Shown here: piece after piece, positions 53,106-60,815 of the stretch
Layout of the letters: each line of letters opens with the position of its first letter
Numbering within the stretch: the first letter of the stretch is position 1
NCBI GenBank assembly: GCA_030433805.1
Contig: JARUXA010000002.1
Span: forward strand, 1-64,000
Length of the DNA stretch: 64,000 nt
Direction of reading: 5' to 3'
DNA from: Sphingomonas sp. PsM26
GTDB lineage: Bacteria; Pseudomonadota; Alphaproteobacteria; Sphingomonadales; Sphingomonadaceae
Position numbers and translations under genes: made by a program
Notes under the pieces: generated by a model
What the model saw: only the letters and a program-made list of their open reading frames with translations
Databases searched by the model: none
Told to the model about the DNA's origin: nothing

Positions 53106-53978
53106 ATGTGCGATGAGCATACCGCAGCCGACAACGACACGTTCCTCGGCAATGGTGCCATCTCGCGACGGCAGTTCGGGGCGATGAGCGGCGCTGCCGG
53201 GTTGGCGATGCTGCTGCCCGCGCCGGCGAATGCGGCCACGATCAAGGGCCGCGACGTTGCGATCAAGACGCCGGATGGCAGCGCGGACGCCTATTTCGTC
53301 GCGCCAGCAACCGGCAAGCATCCTGCGGTATTGATCTGGCCCGACATCATGGGCTTGCGCCCGGCATTCCGGCAGATGGCGGACCGTCTGGCGCAGTCGG
53401 GTTATGCGGTGCTGGTCGTCAACCAATTCTACCGTTCGACTAAGTCGCCGTTCCTGGCCCCCGGCGAATCGTTCGACCAGCCTGAGGTCCGTGCCAAGAT
53501 CATGCCGTTCACCAAGGCGCTAAGTCCGGCGGGGACGATGCGCGATGCGATCGCCTTCACCGCGTTCGTTGATGCGCAGCCGGAGGTCGATCGCAAACGC
53601 GGGATGGCGTCGAGCGGCTATTGCATGGGTGGACCTATGGTGATGCGGACCGCTGCGGCCGTGCCGGGCCGGATCAAGGCGGGCGCAACCTTCCACGGCG
53701 GTGGCATGGTCGGGAGCGAACCCGATGCGCCCGACAAGCTGATCCCGCAGATGAAGGCGGCGTATCTGATTGCGATCGCGGAGAATGACGATCAGCGCGC
53801 ACCGACCGATAAGGATACGCTGAAGGCTGCCTTTGCCTCGGCAAAGTTGCCCGCCGAGATCGAAGTCTATCCGGGCACCAAGCACGGCTGGTGCCCGCCC
53901 GACAGCCGGGTGTACGACGCGGCTCAGGCGGACCGGGCATGGGGTCGCATGTTAGCGCTGTTCGGGCGGACGCTCTGA
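53106..53978 (+). CDS. Dienelactone hydrolase-family protein with Tat-like signal
   Basis: A 290-residue alpha/beta hydrolase of the dienelactone hydrolase family. The nucleophile is Cys173 in SSGYCMGGPMVM, with catalytic Asp in AENDDQRAP and His in GTKHGWCPP. The N-terminus SRRQFGAMSGAAGLAMLL (residues 20-37) has a twin-arginine pattern ending near ANAA, so it may be exported folded. Function beyond the family is not clear. Confidence 0.85.
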   Translation: MCDEHTAADNDTFLGNGAISRRQFGAMSGAAGLAMLLPAPANAATIKGRDVAIKTPDGSADAYFVAPATGKHPAVLIWPDIMGLRPAFRQMADRLAQSGYAVLVVNQFYRSTKSPFLAPGESFDQPEVRAKIMPFTKALSPAGTMRDAIAFTAFVDAQPEVDRKRGMASSGYCMGGPMVMRTAAAVPGRIKAGATFHGGGMVGSEPDAPDKLIPQMKAAYLIAIAENDDQRAPTDKDTLKAAFASAKLPAEIEVYPGTKHGWCPPDSRVYDAAQADRAWGRMLALFGRTL

Positions 53979-54041
53979 CCACATTGACCGTGGGCACCGC
54001 ATTGTTCTACTCCTGTTCCAGGTCGATTCGGGAGAGAAACA

Positions 54042-54665
54042 ATGTCGCTGACGTTCTATACCAATCCGATGTCGCGCGGTCGTATGGTGCGCTGGATGCT
54101 CGAGGAAGTCGGGCAGCCGTACGAAACGGTCGTGCTCGATTACGCCACGACGATGAAGCACGAGCCGTATCGCGGCATCAACCCGATGGGGAAGGTTCCC
54201 GCGATCGTCCATGACGGACGGATCGTGACGGAGTGCGCGGCGATCTGCACGTATCTGGCGGATGCGTTTCCCGGCGCGGGCCTGGCACCGTCGCTCGACG
54301 ACCGCGCGGACTATTACCGGTGGATGTTCTTCGCGGCGGGACCGGTCGAACACGCGGTTACCAACAAGTCGCTTGGCGTGGTCCCGAACGAGCAGCAGCA
54401 GCGCATGGCAGGGTATGGAACGTTCGACTTGACGATCGAGACGTTGACCAAGGCGCTTACGGTCAACCCGTACTTTGCAGGCCAGTCGTTCAGTGCGGTC
54501 GACGTGTACGCGGGATCACAAATCCTGTGGGGAATGCGGTTCGGCTCGATCCCCAAGAACGCCGTGTTCGAGGATTATGCGAGCCGCGTCACCAGCCGCG
54601 CGGCGTATGTGCGGGCCGCGGAAATCGACGACGCACTGATCGATGCGGCTACAGAGGCCGCATAA
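54042..54665 (+). CDS. Glutathione S-transferase
   Basis: A 207-residue GST-fold protein. The N-terminal thioredoxin-like domain has TNPMSRGRMVRWMLEEVGQP (with the glutathione-activating Ser likely in MSRGR) and the cis-Pro motif GKVPAIVHDG with TECAAICTYLADAFP. A helical C-terminal domain follows. It is separated from the hydrolase gene by 63 bases. The physiological substrate cannot be inferred. Confidence 0.88.
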   Translation: MSLTFYTNPMSRGRMVRWMLEEVGQPYETVVLDYATTMKHEPYRGINPMGKVPAIVHDGRIVTECAAICTYLADAFPGAGLAPSLDDRADYYRWMFFAAGPVEHAVTNKSLGVVPNEQQQRMAGYGTFDLTIETLTKALTVNPYFAGQSFSAVDVYAGSQILWGMRFGSIPKNAVFEDYASRVTSRAAYVRAAEIDDALIDAATEAA

Positions 54666-54672
54666 TCGCGCG

Positions 54673-54897
54673 CTAGGATTGCGGGGCCGGGTTGCGCTCT
54701 CGATAGGCTGAGAAGCGTGCGGGAAGCGCATCCATCACCTGGTTCCGCCATTCGGGGGTCGCGGTCGACCAGGCCGCGATCTCCGCGAGAGTCCGTGCGC
54801 ATCCAATGCACAGAGCGCCGGTGGGGTCGATCCGACACAGTGATACGCATGGACTTGTGATCGGCGGCGCAGAGACAAGTGGACGCGCCGCCGTCAC
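54673..54897 (-). CDS. DUF1289 small cysteine protein
   Basis: A 74-residue protein of the DUF1289 family. Four conserved cysteines, Cys17, Cys21, Cys30 and Cys33 (SPCVSLCRID then LCIGC), suggest a zinc or iron-sulfur site. The following TLAEIAAWS is typical. Start GTG 54897. It overlaps nothing and lies 12 bases after the helicase stop on the same strand, so it is probably the second gene of that transcript. Function is not known. Confidence 0.85.
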   Translation of the reverse strand: MTAARPLVSAPPITSPCVSLCRIDPTGALCIGCARTLAEIAAWSTATPEWRNQVMDALPARFSAYRERNPAPQS

Positions 54898-54908
54898 GGT
54901 CCCAGCGA

Positions 54909-56402
54909 TCAGTAGGTCAACCGCGCGAGCAGGAAGTTCGGGACCGGGCCGTTCCAGTCGCTGTCGGCGAAGGACGGCTCGTCCGCTTCCGGACGCTGGG
55001 GCGGTTGCGCGACCGGGGTCGCGCGATCCTGCGACCGACCGCGCCGTGGTTCGCGCTCACGCCGTGGGCGTTCGGGAGCGGAGGAGCGTTCGGCCTCGGG
55101 TGCGTCGACCGGCGCAGCGGCCGGTTGCGGCGCTTCGACGATTGGCACGAGCTCGTCCACCGGCTCTTCGGCAACGGCGACTTCGGGCGTTGCCTCGGTC
55201 TTGGGCTTGGAGCGCGTGCGCCGCTTCTTTGGCGCAGGGGCCTCGCTGTCGTCGGCAACGGGGCGCGCGTCCGCAACAGGAGCCGCTTCCGTGCTTGCGT
55301 AGCGTTCGATCTTGAGACCGGTCAGCTTTTCGATGTTCTGGATGTTTTCGGCGTCATCCGGCGTCGCGAAGGTGAAGGCGACACCGGTTGCTCCCGCGCG
55401 ACCAGTGCGGCCAATGCGGTGGACATAGTCGTCCGGATGCCACGGCGCATCGAAGTTAAAGACGTGGCTGACGCCCTTGATATCGATTCCGCGCGCGGCG
55501 ACGTCGGAGGCGACAAGGATCTTGACCTCACCCTTCTTGAACCGGTCGAGTTCGGCGATGCGCTGCGACTGTTCCATGTCGCCATGAATCTCGCTCGAGG
55601 CGAACCCCGAGCGTTGCAGCGCCTTGTTAAGTTCGCGCACCGTGGTCTTGCGGTTCGAGAAGATGATCCCGGTCTGCACGTCTTCCGAACGCAGCAGCTT
55701 CATCAGCATGTCGCGTTTTTTTGCCGCGGTCACGTTGACCAGCCATTGCTTGATGTTGACGTTGGCGGTTGCGGGCCGCGCAACCTCTATCGTCTTCGGG
55801 TTCAAAAGAAACTTGTCGGCAAGCTTCTTGATCGGCGGCGGCATTGTCGCTGAGAACAGCAGCGTCTGCCGCGTCTTGGGGAGCTTGGTGCAGATTTCCT
55901 CGATGTCGGGGATGAACCCCATGTCGAGCATCCGGTCGGCCTCGTCGATCACAAGCATCGAACAGCCAGTCAGTAGGATCTTGCCGCGCCCGAACAGGTC
56001 CATCAACCGGCCCGGCGTCGCGATCAGCACGTCCACGCCCTTCTCCAGAGCGGCGGTCTGATCACCCATCGATACGCCGCCAATCAGCAACGCCATCGAA
56101 AGCTTGTGATATTTGCCGTACTTCTCGAAGTTCTCGGCGACCTGCGCCGCGAGTTCGCGCGTCGGCTCAAGGATCAGCGTCCGTGGCATGCGCGCGCGGG
56201 AACGCCCTTCGCCGAGGATGTCGATCATCGGCAGTACGAAGGCGGCGGTCTTGCCGGTGCCCGTCTGTGCGACGGCGACGAGGTCCTTGCCCATCAGGAT
56301 CGACGGGATCGCACTCGCCTGGATCGGAGTCGGCTCGGTATAGCCGGACTCGTTGACGGCGCGCTGGAGTTCGTCGGAAAGGCCGAGATCGGCAAAGGTC
56401 AT
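54909..56402 (-). CDS. DEAD-box RNA helicase (RhlE-like)
   Basis: A 497-residue DEAD-box helicase. Motifs in order: Q motif with PTPIQASAIPSIL, I AQTGTGKT, Ia PTRELAAQ, Ib ATPGRLMDL, II VIDEADRMLDMGF, III LLFSATMP, V VASDVAARGIDIKG, VI HRIGRTGRAG. A low-complexity tail of about 120 residues follows, with PKKRRTRSKPKTE and an Arg-rich REREPRRGRSQDR, typical RNA-binding tails of RhlE-type proteins. Likely role in rRNA or mRNA remodelling, perhaps in cold. The start ATG 56402 gives MTFADLGLSDELQRAV. Confidence 0.93.
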   Translation of the reverse strand: MTFADLGLSDELQRAVNESGYTEPTPIQASAIPSILMGKDLVAVAQTGTGKTAAFVLPMIDILGEGRSRARMPRTLILEPTRELAAQVAENFEKYGKYHKLSMALLIGGVSMGDQTAALEKGVDVLIATPGRLMDLFGRGKILLTGCSMLVIDEADRMLDMGFIPDIEEICTKLPKTRQTLLFSATMPPPIKKLADKFLLNPKTIEVARPATANVNIKQWLVNVTAAKKRDMLMKLLRSEDVQTGIIFSNRKTTVRELNKALQRSGFASSEIHGDMEQSQRIAELDRFKKGEVKILVASDVAARGIDIKGVSHVFNFDAPWHPDDYVHRIGRTGRAGATGVAFTFATPDDAENIQNIEKLTGLKIERYASTEAAPVADARPVADDSEAPAPKKRRTRSKPKTEATPEVAVAEEPVDELVPIVEAPQPAAAPVDAPEAERSSAPERPRREREPRRGRSQDRATPVAQPPQRPEADEPSFADSDWNGPVPNFLLARLTY

Positions 56403-56501
56403 GCGGTGTCCGGAATGATCGTCCGGGCGAGAGCACCCGTAGACGGCGTCAAGCGCTTGCGGATTGGGCGTCGATTGTCAAGATAAAGGGCGATTTTCCT
56501 G

Positions 56502-56960
56502 CTAACGTCTTGCTTCCAGACGTTTGAACCGGTCGATCTTGCAGATACTGCCCGAGCGAGCACGGATGGAGTCGCGATCTGCGCAGATCAATCCATCGCT
56601 GGTCTGCTTCAAGTAAAGCCCGGAGTAAAAGTCGAGCGCAGGACAATGATCGTCTAGTTCGGCGCGCAATCGACTCCCATCAGCAATAATCAGGTCGACG
56701 CTATCCGCACCAGTGATGACCGCACCCTCGAGCAGGTCGGCAGACACACATTTTGGACCGCGCTTCTCGTCCCAACGCAGCGCGCGGTTTGGCATGGCCT
56801 GTGGCATGGGGTGACCGCCAAGAACTCGTGGGATGCGGATGATGATCCGCTGGTGGATCGTCACCTGCGCGAGTTCAATCCGATCGAGCGACACTGTGTC
56901 GGCGGACGCCACAGGAGCAAGCGCTAGCATCGCGATGAAAGGGAAGACGACGTTGGCCAT
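56502..56960 (-). CDS. Secreted protein of unknown function
   Basis: A 152-residue protein with a signal peptide (1-20, ending APVASA). The mature part has four cysteines (PKCVSADL, DDHCPALDF, GLICADRD, SICKIDRF) that could form two disulfides and ends FKRLEARR. The layout recalls small periplasmic proteins common in sphingomonads but I do not recognise the family. It lies in a slightly lower-GC region. Confidence 0.6.
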   Translation of the reverse strand: MANVVFPFIAMLALAPVASADTVSLDRIELAQVTIHQRIIIRIPRVLGGHPMPQAMPNRALRWDEKRGPKCVSADLLEGAVITGADSVDLIIADGSRLRAELDDHCPALDFYSGLYLKQTSDGLICADRDSIRARSGSICKIDRFKRLEARR

Positions 56961-57054
56961 GGGTACCGTGGGGGTTACCCTATGGGTTTGAACCGTTGCT
57001 GAACTGATTTGCGTTCATGATCGATTCAATCCCTCAAACGTCGCCGGGCGGCGA

Positions 57055-57198
57055 TCAAAGGACGATCGCCACTCCCACTATTACTGCCCACATCAACAAG
57101 GAAATCAAGCTTGCGATGAGCAGTCCGAGACCAGCGGATAGGGTCCGCCCGCTCGACATTGGCGTCAACCGCCTCTCATCCGTCCACTCGATACGCAT
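57055..57198 (-). CDS. 47-residue small membrane protein
   Basis: A short reading frame with a charged N-terminus (MRIEWTDERRLTPMSSGRTL) and one long hydrophobic helix (about 21-47, LGLLIASLISLLMWAVIVGV then AIVL) ending at the C-terminus. AGGAG lies eight bases before the ATG, a very good ribosome site. The opposite-strand frame across the same bases lacks such a site and has no hydrophobic pattern. It is not recognised; probably an inner-membrane small protein. Confidence 0.6.
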   Translation of the reverse strand: MRIEWTDERRLTPMSSGRTLSAGLGLLIASLISLLMWAVIVGVAIVL

Positions 57199-58069
57199 CT
57201 AAATCGCTCCTATGCGAAGCCCTCTTCCTGGGGTTCACCACGTGATGGTGAATAAGGTTAACGGGTGATGCAAGTATTTGTTCACGATCCATCCCCAACA
57301 GAAGCTCGGTAAACCATGCTGCGATGCAGCATAACTTCCGCGCACTGGCGGTTGTTTGTGCGGCTGACTTTGCGAAGGCACAGATGTCGTGACAGCGTGC
57401 GGCCTGACTCGAGCCAAACGCGTTGGGGTTGCCTGACGCGACGATCAACGAACGGCACGTATCGGTCGATCGGTCCCCTCCGGATCCGTCGAGGATCGGA
57501 GCGAAGCCGGAGGGAGCATTTGCCTCCACAATCTCCCGCAGTGCGTTGCGAGGGATTGGAATGCTCAAAAAGTGCGACAAATCGTCGTTTATTTTGGGTT
57601 CTCGCTTGTGTCATATGAGTTTGACGCTGGGTAACGCCATGCCCGACTACGTCGACGCCGGCGTCCCGCAGGTTCCAGCGCTCTTCTGCAAACCGGCCGA
57701 TCGTTCGATCGGAATATCGGAACAAGGCCCTCAGAGGGCCATTGCGGCATCGTTCGACCCGCCGGGAGCGAGAAGGATTCCTTCCGCATCCTGCAATCGT
57801 GTGCATGGTTTCTCCGCGGCGCACCAGTCTGAGGACGCCTTCGCAACCGCAGTGCAAACGATGGATAATATATTTTGGTCCTACCCTGATCGTCGAGCGA
57901 AAACGGGCGGTTTGCACATGGCTGTACCGTTTCGACACGTTCGGAAAGGAGCCGACAAACCGATTCGCGCGATGTGATGGATGGGGAGACGGACGCCCGC
58001 GCTTGCCGCAACCTAAAAACCCCGTATCGTCGTGCCAAGGCCTGGAATGGCGACGGCGCGGGGGGACAG
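57199..58069. other. Gene-poor stretch
   Basis: No gene is supported in this 871-base stretch. Frames of 130-280 residues exist on both strands but are Arg/Ser-rich, lack ribosome sites and recognisable motifs, and overlap each other. GC is lower than in the flanks. An AT-rich segment, GATAATATATTTTGG, lies at about 57863-57877 and could be a promoter element for the transporter, about 190 bases before its start. A decayed gene cannot be excluded. Confidence 0.5.
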
Positions 58070-59698
58070 ATGGCGACAAACCTGATGGGCGAAGCGGACG
58101 CAGCAAGCGCCTCGACAACCGTTCCACAGCCAAGCCGTCGCGATATTCAGTTGATCATCACCGCGTCATCGCTCGGCACGATCTTCGAATGGTATGATTT
58201 CTTCATATACGGGACGCTGGCGGCGTCGGGCGTCATTGGCCGTACGTTCTTTCCCGCGCAAAGCGAATTGCTCCAGACCTTGTATGCCTGGGCAGGGTTT
58301 GCGGTAGGGTTCGGGTTTCGCCCGTTGGGCGCGATCCTGTTCGGGTTTCTCGGGGACCGGATGGGACGGAAATACACGTTCCTCGTGACGATCTCGATGA
58401 TGGGTCTGGCAACCGCCGCGGTCGGCATGGTTCCGTCCGCCGCGACGATCGGCATGGCAGCCCCCTTGATCATTATCGGTCTTCGGATCCTGCAGGGCTT
58501 GGCGCTTGGCGGCGAATATGGTGGTGCGGCGATCTACGTCGCGGAGCATTCGCCGCCCGGCAAAAGCGGTTATTACACGAGTTTCATTCAGGCGAGCGTC
58601 GCGGGCGGGTTCATTCTCAGCCTTGCGGTGGTGTTGGCCACGCGCGGTATCTTGGGTGCATCCGCATGGGCGGCCTGGGGCTGGCGCGTGCCGTTCGTCT
58701 TCTCCCTGCTGCTGCTGGGGGTATCGTTATTCATGCGGCTGAAGCTGTCGGAAAGCCCGGTGTTTCGACAGATGAAGGCTGCCGGCACAACCGCCCGCAA
58801 CCCGTTCGTCGAAAGCTTTACCTATCCCGGCAACCTCAAGCGGCTCGCCGTCGCCCTGTTCGGGATCGCGGCGGGTCTGACGGTGATCTGGTACACTGCG
58901 ATGTTTACCGTCCTGTCGTTCCTGGAAGGGCCGATGCGCGTGGAGGAAACCACGGCGCAGCTGATCGTCGGCGTGGGTGCGTTGGGCGGTCTGGGGTTCT
59001 TCGTGCTATTCGGGCGGTTGTCGGATCGGTTCGGGCGCAAGAACCCGATCATCATCGGTTATGCCCTGACGCTGGCGTTGCTGTTCCCGATCTTCTGGGT
59101 ATTGGGCAGCGCCGCCAATCCCCAGCTTGCCGCGGCGGCGCGCCATGCGCCGGTGATCGTGTCCGGCCCATCCTGTGCCTACAACCCGTTCGCGGCGCGG
59201 CAAACCGATGCCTGTGGACAGTTACTCGACACGCTGTCCCGCAAGGGCGTGCCGTACACCAAGGCCCACACGCCGGTTACGCTCGTCATCATCGGGGGGA
59301 CGCCGGTGACCGACCGGAGCAGCGCGGGTCTCGACGCGGCTTTGGTCGCGGCCGGCTATGATCTCGACCCGGTCGTTCCGGGCCCGCGCAGCATCGCGCT
59401 GATCCTGGTGGCAATCCTCGCGCTCAGTGCGCTGTCGGGAATCACTTATGGTCCCGTCGCGGCGTTGCTGGCGGAGATGTTCCCGCCGCGGATTCGCTAC
59501 AGCTCGATGTCGATCCCGTATCATGTCGGCACCGGCTATTTCGGCGGCTTCCTGCCGTTCATCAGCCAGTACATCGTCGCGCGCACAGGAAACCCCTATG
59601 CGGGCCTGTGGTACACGTTTGCTGTGGTGGCGATGGCGCTGGTCGTGACGACGCTCTGGCTAGAGGACGTACGCCCCGCCCGGTCGAAGGCGGGCTAG
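58070..59698 (+). CDS. MFS transporter, metabolite:H+ symporter type
   Basis: A 542-residue 12-helix transporter of the MHS subfamily (relatives: KgtP, ProP, ShiA), which imports organic acids or betaines with protons. Family motifs are FEWYDFFIYGTLA in helix 1, FGFLGDRMGRKYTF in loop 2-3 and LGGEYGGAAIYVAEHSPPG after helix 4. An unusual periplasmic loop of about 90 residues (about 349-440) with two cysteines, 369 and 382, precedes a late helix. Start ATG 58070 follows GGGGGA. The substrate is unknown. Confidence 0.88.
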   Translation: MATNLMGEADAASASTTVPQPSRRDIQLIITASSLGTIFEWYDFFIYGTLAASGVIGRTFFPAQSELLQTLYAWAGFAVGFGFRPLGAILFGFLGDRMGRKYTFLVTISMMGLATAAVGMVPSAATIGMAAPLIIIGLRILQGLALGGEYGGAAIYVAEHSPPGKSGYYTSFIQASVAGGFILSLAVVLATRGILGASAWAAWGWRVPFVFSLLLLGVSLFMRLKLSESPVFRQMKAAGTTARNPFVESFTYPGNLKRLAVALFGIAAGLTVIWYTAMFTVLSFLEGPMRVEETTAQLIVGVGALGGLGFFVLFGRLSDRFGRKNPIIIGYALTLALLFPIFWVLGSAANPQLAAAARHAPVIVSGPSCAYNPFAARQTDACGQLLDTLSRKGVPYTKAHTPVTLVIIGGTPVTDRSSAGLDAALVAAGYDLDPVVPGPRSIALILVAILALSALSGITYGPVAALLAEMFPPRIRYSSMSIPYHVGTGYFGGFLPFISQYIVARTGNPYAGLWYTFAVVAMALVVTTLWLEDVRPARSKAG

Positions 59699-59731
59699 CC
59701 GAACGCGACGCGGACGGCTACCCGCGCTTGC

Positions 59732-60772
59732 ATGACTGCGCCGCTTCGCCTCTCGCTCGATACCAATGCCCTCTGCGACAATTGGCGCGCGCTCGATCGG
59801 CTGAGCGGTCCCGCGGCATGTGGCGCCGCGGTCAAGGCGGATGGCTATGGGCTGGGCGCGAGGGGCGTGGTCGAGCGGCTTGCGCAAACGGGCGCGCGGG
59901 ACTTCTTCGTCGCGAACTGGAACGAGGCGGCGGCGATTGCCGATCTCGTCAATGATCCCGCGATCGGCCTGAGCGTGCTGCACGGTGTGCGCGCCGAAGA
60001 CATGCCCCTGGCAGGGCAGGGGTTCGCGCGCCCGGTGCTCAGCACGTGCGATCAGGTTCAGCGCTGGCGTTCCGCCGGCGGTGGACCGTGCGACGTGATG
60101 GTCGATACGGGGATGAACCGGCTCGGCGTGTCGACGGAGGATGTCGCACAAGGGCTGCTGAAGGGTATCGCGATCGACACGATCATGAGCCATCTTGCCC
60201 GTGCCGATGAAGACGTCGTCGCCAATGCGATCCAGCGTGACCGGATGGAAGCCCTCCGCGGAATGACCGGCGCGCGACGGATGAGCTTGGCCAACTCCGC
60301 CGGGATCGTGCTGGGTGCGGAGTATGCGTTCGACCTGACCCGGCCTGGCCTCGCTCTCTACGGCGGGGTTCCGCGGGACGCACTGGCAGGCGTGGTGCGA
60401 CAGGTCGTAACGCCGCAAGCGCAGATCCTCCAGCGGCGCCTGCTCGCGGCGGGGGACTCGATCGGATACAACGCCCGCTATACCGCGACCCAGGCGGTTG
60501 AAGTCGCGATCCTCAATATCGGTTATGCGGACGGATATTGGCGAGGCTTTTCCAATTCCGGCCACGGAAGTGTCGGCGGTGCGCGGCTACCGGTCCTCGG
60601 ACGCGTCTCGATGGATCTGACAGCGATCTCGGTCGATGCATTGCCGACGCTGGCCGAGGGGGATTGGGTGACGCTCGACTTCGCCTTGCCGGGGGCATCG
60701 GCGCAATCGGGCATGTCGCAATATGAATTGCTGACCGGGCTGGGTGCGCGGTTCGACCGGATCTGGTCCTAG
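59732..60772 (+). CDS. alr: Alanine racemase
   Basis: A 346-residue PLP enzyme that interconverts L- and D-alanine for peptidoglycan. The PLP-binding Lys35 is in AAVKADGYGLGARGV, the second catalytic Tyr in DSIGYNARYTATQ (near residue 249), and the C-terminal domain has GRVSMDLTAIS. It starts 33 bases after the transporter stop, so the two may be co-transcribed. A terminator hairpin follows. Confidence 0.92.
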   Translation: MTAPLRLSLDTNALCDNWRALDRLSGPAACGAAVKADGYGLGARGVVERLAQTGARDFFVANWNEAAAIADLVNDPAIGLSVLHGVRAEDMPLAGQGFARPVLSTCDQVQRWRSAGGGPCDVMVDTGMNRLGVSTEDVAQGLLKGIAIDTIMSHLARADEDVVANAIQRDRMEALRGMTGARRMSLANSAGIVLGAEYAFDLTRPGLALYGGVPRDALAGVVRQVVTPQAQILQRRLLAAGDSIGYNARYTATQAVEVAILNIGYADGYWRGFSNSGHGSVGGARLPVLGRVSMDLTAISVDALPTLAEGDWVTLDFALPGASAQSGMSQYELLTGLGARFDRIWS

Positions 60773-60797
60773 AAAAAGGGCCCCCCGTAGGGGGCCC
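60773..60797 (-). terminator. Rho-independent terminator of the TonB receptor gene
   Basis: GGGCCCCC (60778-60785) and GGGGGCCC (60790-60797) form an eight-pair G/C stem with loop CGTA. Read on the minus strand it is followed by a T5 run (A5 at 60773-60777 on the plus strand), making a classical intrinsic terminator 18 bases after the receptor stop. On the plus strand it also ends the alr transcript, though without a T tract. Confidence 0.85.
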
Positions 60798-60815
60798 AGG
60801 AACGACTGGCCGTGG

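Noticed and set aside
57017..57202. 61-codon plus-strand frame
   Set aside because: Overlaps the better supported 47-residue minus-strand gene and has no ribosome site or recognisable composition.
57423..57977. 184-codon plus-strand frame before the transporter
   Set aside because: No ribosome site, mixed composition without hydrophobic core pattern or motif, and overlapped by equally long frames on the other strand.
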